Assembly: GCF_020382885.2 (NCBI RefSeq)
Contig: NC_058499.1
Location: forward strand, 14,927,872 to 14,991,871
Length of the DNA stretch: 64,000 bases
Direction: 5' to 3'
From: Scatophagus argus
Taxonomy: Eukaryota > Chordata > Actinopteri > Scatophagidae
The notes beneath the pieces were generated by a model. It saw only the letters and a list, made by a program, of their open reading frames with translations, was not told where the DNA came from and searched no databases. Below are positions 61,501-64,000 of the stretch, in pieces (position 1 is the first letter of the stretch; every line of letters begins with the position of its first letter). The translations under genes were made by a program, and so were the position numbers.

Positions 61501-64000
61501 CCGTGTACTTCAGCAGGTTGTCAACTACAAGAGCACACCACAGGTACAAAAGCTTGTGAAGTTACAAATAATATTCAACGTGACAGTGAATCGTGCTGCA
61601 GCTGTAGTTTTAATGTCTCTAAAGTCGCCATTCCTACTCTATCATTATTGTAATTTCTTATAAGCCCCAACTCACCGTTTTCTTTGCAGAGTACAAAGAG
61701 AAACTCTGCAGCCGTCTGCTTCACACCCATGTCAACATGTGTCATAAGGCGAACCAACTTGTTTCTGATGGTGGAGCCGATCTCTGGCCTGATCTTCACA
61801 TCTTTCAGTGGGGGAAGTACCTGAAGAAGCAGACATTATGAATACTTCAGATCCTCGTGAGATTTTAGCTCTTTTTCTCAGACACTTTAGTAAGACAGAT
61901 GCTTGCTTTCTTGATTAGCAGGAGAAACTCAATGCAACTCGAACAGGGTACCACAAACAGCAGTTTAAATTAGTTAGCAGCGACTGTACCTGAGCTTTGA
62001 TATATCTGCGGATCTCCCTGTGGTGTCTGGAGCCTTCAGTCAAAAGGCTGAGCACTGGGGTTAAACCCTCCTTGTAGTTTGAGCCCTGCTTGGAGTGACA
62101 CAAACCACAGACACTTCACAAGCTGGAACAGCAGACAGATTTCAGTTGCATATTGCAGCATTTGTGCAAGGTTTTAGGACCTCTCAAATGTTTAAGAGTA
62201 ACCATCTGCAATACGTAAACAGATATAATGGACAAGTCACCAGTGTGTAAACAACGTTGCTGGTTCGCTCTATATTTCCAGCAGAGGATGAACTTTACCT
62301 TGTCGATCCTTTTCTCCATGAAGTCGAGTAACACCTGGACTGCATCCATGTTTTTCCCACTATATTTCTCTTGTCCTCCCTGGACAGGCACGTTGATGAG
62401 CACGTCCAAACAGGACACGGGTAGGTTATTCAGCAGGTTGACTGCATGGCTGGAGACAAAAAAAGATCTGATTTTTTTAATGACATCAAACTTCAGCTTT
62501 AGATATTTAACAGTTGCAGCTAAAATCATCTGAGATGCCACAGGGTCAGAAGTTTGAAGAGGTCAAAGGTTCAAGAACTGAAGAACAAGTTTTAGAACAA
62601 CAGCTTGTGAAAAGATTAACGAAGTCCAAGGAAAGTTCCTTCAAAGCCAAGGAGCAGTCATCTCTTGCATTTAATCTACATTTTGGAACAGCTGAGAGGG
62701 AGCAGCCAGAAGACCTCAGGCTGGGATCTGGCTCACATGAGGTAAAGGGAGCTTCAAAGTAAAGTATCATTTAATTTAACTCCCAACTGCGCTACATTGT
62801 TTAATCTACACAAATCTATGTTGTTGAGACTGCAATATACAGGAAGTAAAGTTTCATAGTCAAAGTGCTGAGGAGATATTTACGCTGTTAACCACTTTGA
62901 AATGTGAACCTGGGTCAGATTCATCGAGGTTGCCGAGAGCTTTAAGCTCTACTTAGTCTGTATAATTGCATGATTACTGTCTGAGAACAGCAGCCAATTA
63001 GAGACAAATAATGAGAAAGAAAGTACAATAAAGTAAAGAGTAAAATACAGTAAAATGGTGAATATCAAAAGCAAAAAAGCCAGACAAGCAGTTAGATGAA
63101 AAAAAAGTAGAAAGACAATCTAATATTGTGACAGTGCGTAGTGCAATCGGCTGGTGTAAGGTTGTTTGTGAAATGTCTCTGAGCAATGCACACTGAATTT
63201 AAAGCTTATGATTTCTAAACACTTCAAAATTGCTTAAATTTGGAAGTATTTAGAAGAATCAGCTTTATTGACAGTATATATATATTTTTACATACACACT
63301 GAATTTGTCTTCTGCATTTGACCCATCCTTAGTTGAACACACATGCATATTGGGGAGCATATTGGGGGTTAAGTGCCTTGCTCAAGGGCACATTCGCTGG
63401 CTAACGGAGGGGGGGGGGGCATTTTTTTTGTTTCGTATTAGTCACTCCACCACACCAAAATTTTTCCTGCCCGTCCAGTAGGGGAATCAAACCGGTGACC
63501 CTCCGATCACAAACCGCTTCTCCAGCCTCTAGGCCACGGGTGTAAATACAACAGCCCAACCTGTAATTTTCCTGTTTTCTACATAAAAACAAACTGTTCA
63601 CACTCCCTTATTCCCTTTAAACTGGTTTTGCCACATAATCACATTTAAATTAACAATAAGTCACATCAATGGGTCAACCTGACCATGACCAGTTTGGCCA
63701 CCAAACTGACAGGTCAAGAGAAACATCGGTCACTTAAACGTGACACTGTTTAAATTTCAATGTCCGGCCACAGATTCTTGGCATTCCTGCATTAAATTAC
63801 CATGAGAAGAAGATACTGCTACAGTACCACAACAGCTTTACAAGAAGAAACAGCCAACACAGCTCCAAAGAAACATCGGTGTGTGTCTTCCTCCCACGAT
63901 ACTGCAGTCTGCTATCAGACACATCAGTCTGAATGTGCAGTGAGCTGCCTCTCACCCACAGCTGCTCAGTGGACACTCTGTGCTTGTCCAGAGGAGTGTG
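58546..64000 (-). CDS. ric8b: Synembryn (RIC8) guanine-nucleotide exchange factor/chaperone, 3' part
   Basis: Partial: the gene enters from the right edge. Exons from 5' to 3': 64000-63960 (cut by the window), 62449-62299, 62088-61990, 61820-61676, 61524-61380, 61238-61119, 58654-58546 with TAG. All phases agree. Diagnostic stretches are '[17 protein letters not shown]', '[20 protein letters not shown]', '[18 protein letters not shown]', '[12 protein letters not shown]', '[20 protein letters not shown]', '[19 protein letters not shown]' and the C-terminus '[16 protein letters not shown]'. Known: RIC8 proteins fold and stabilise G-alpha subunits and act as GEFs; RIC8B favours G-alpha-s/olf. 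The B assignment rests on '[20 protein letters not shown]' and on closeness to tmem263, and ric8a remains possible. The last intron (58655-61118) is long. The acidic '[12 protein letters not shown]' segment holds the casein-kinase-2-type phosphosites known in the family. Confidence 0.87.
58655..61118. other. Last intron of ric8 (2.46 kb)
   Basis: No exon, repeat family or RNA gene recognised. There is a short (CTT)n tract near 59630-59650. Confidence 0.6.
63275..63545 (-). mobile_element. tRNA-derived SINE-like repeat in a ric8 intron
   Basis: 'agtgccttgctcaagggcac' followed by G and T tracts, then 'caaaccggtgaccctccgat' and 'cttctccagcctctaggcca'. On the minus strand this reads as a tRNA-like head with the B-box 'ggtttgattcc'. 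It is a common fish layout. Confidence 0.65.

Overview
The window is teleost fish genomic DNA, most like a percomorph. The evidence is vertebrate multi-exon genes with GT-AG introns, many (CA)n and (GATA)n microsatellites, fish-type LINE and tRNA-SINE families, a choriogenin-type egg-envelope gene, and a vertebrate CAX-type cation/proton exchanger. Exon models were built by hand from splice signals, reading phase and family knowledge. No database search was run.

Layout. (1) 1748-5721 (+): complete klhdc10, ten coding exons, with a 2-kb 3' UTR. (2) 8191-17272 (-): complete 20-exon gene for a Vnx1/CAX-type cation/H+ antiporter, convergent with klhdc10. (3) 16473-34003: three head-to-tail copies of a ~5.84-kb segment. 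Each carries the first exon and upstream region of the antiporter gene, an intact intronless 739-codon coiled-coil ORF on the + strand, and a 5'-truncated LINE. The array ends at a fold-back palindrome. (4) 34037-34910: another LINE tail, then an orphan exon-like open stretch on the - strand. (5) 35674-38573 (+): complete choriogenin H/ZPB-like egg-envelope gene (signal peptide, Pro/Gln repeats, trefoil, ZP module, RRKR site), with a decayed copy of its upstream region downstream at 40432-40640. (6) 41858-42997 (-): tmem263. (7) 52817-56054 (+): a SIRT3-type sirtuin with unusual N- and C-terminal extensions and a probable 5' noncoding exon near 47 kb. (8) 58546-64000 (-): the 3' part of a ric8 gene, probably ric8b, running off the right edge.

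The most unusual region is the triplication. It makes three near-identical copies of an unrecognised coiled-coil gene. Each copy contains four in-frame 63-residue repeats (exactly nine heptads), which appear to be exchanging sequence. It also gives the antiporter gene three candidate first exons. The duplication junction falls within four bases of the loop of a 36-bp LINE palindrome.

The genes do not form a pathway; this is an ordinary vertebrate neighbourhood interrupted by a recent segmental expansion.
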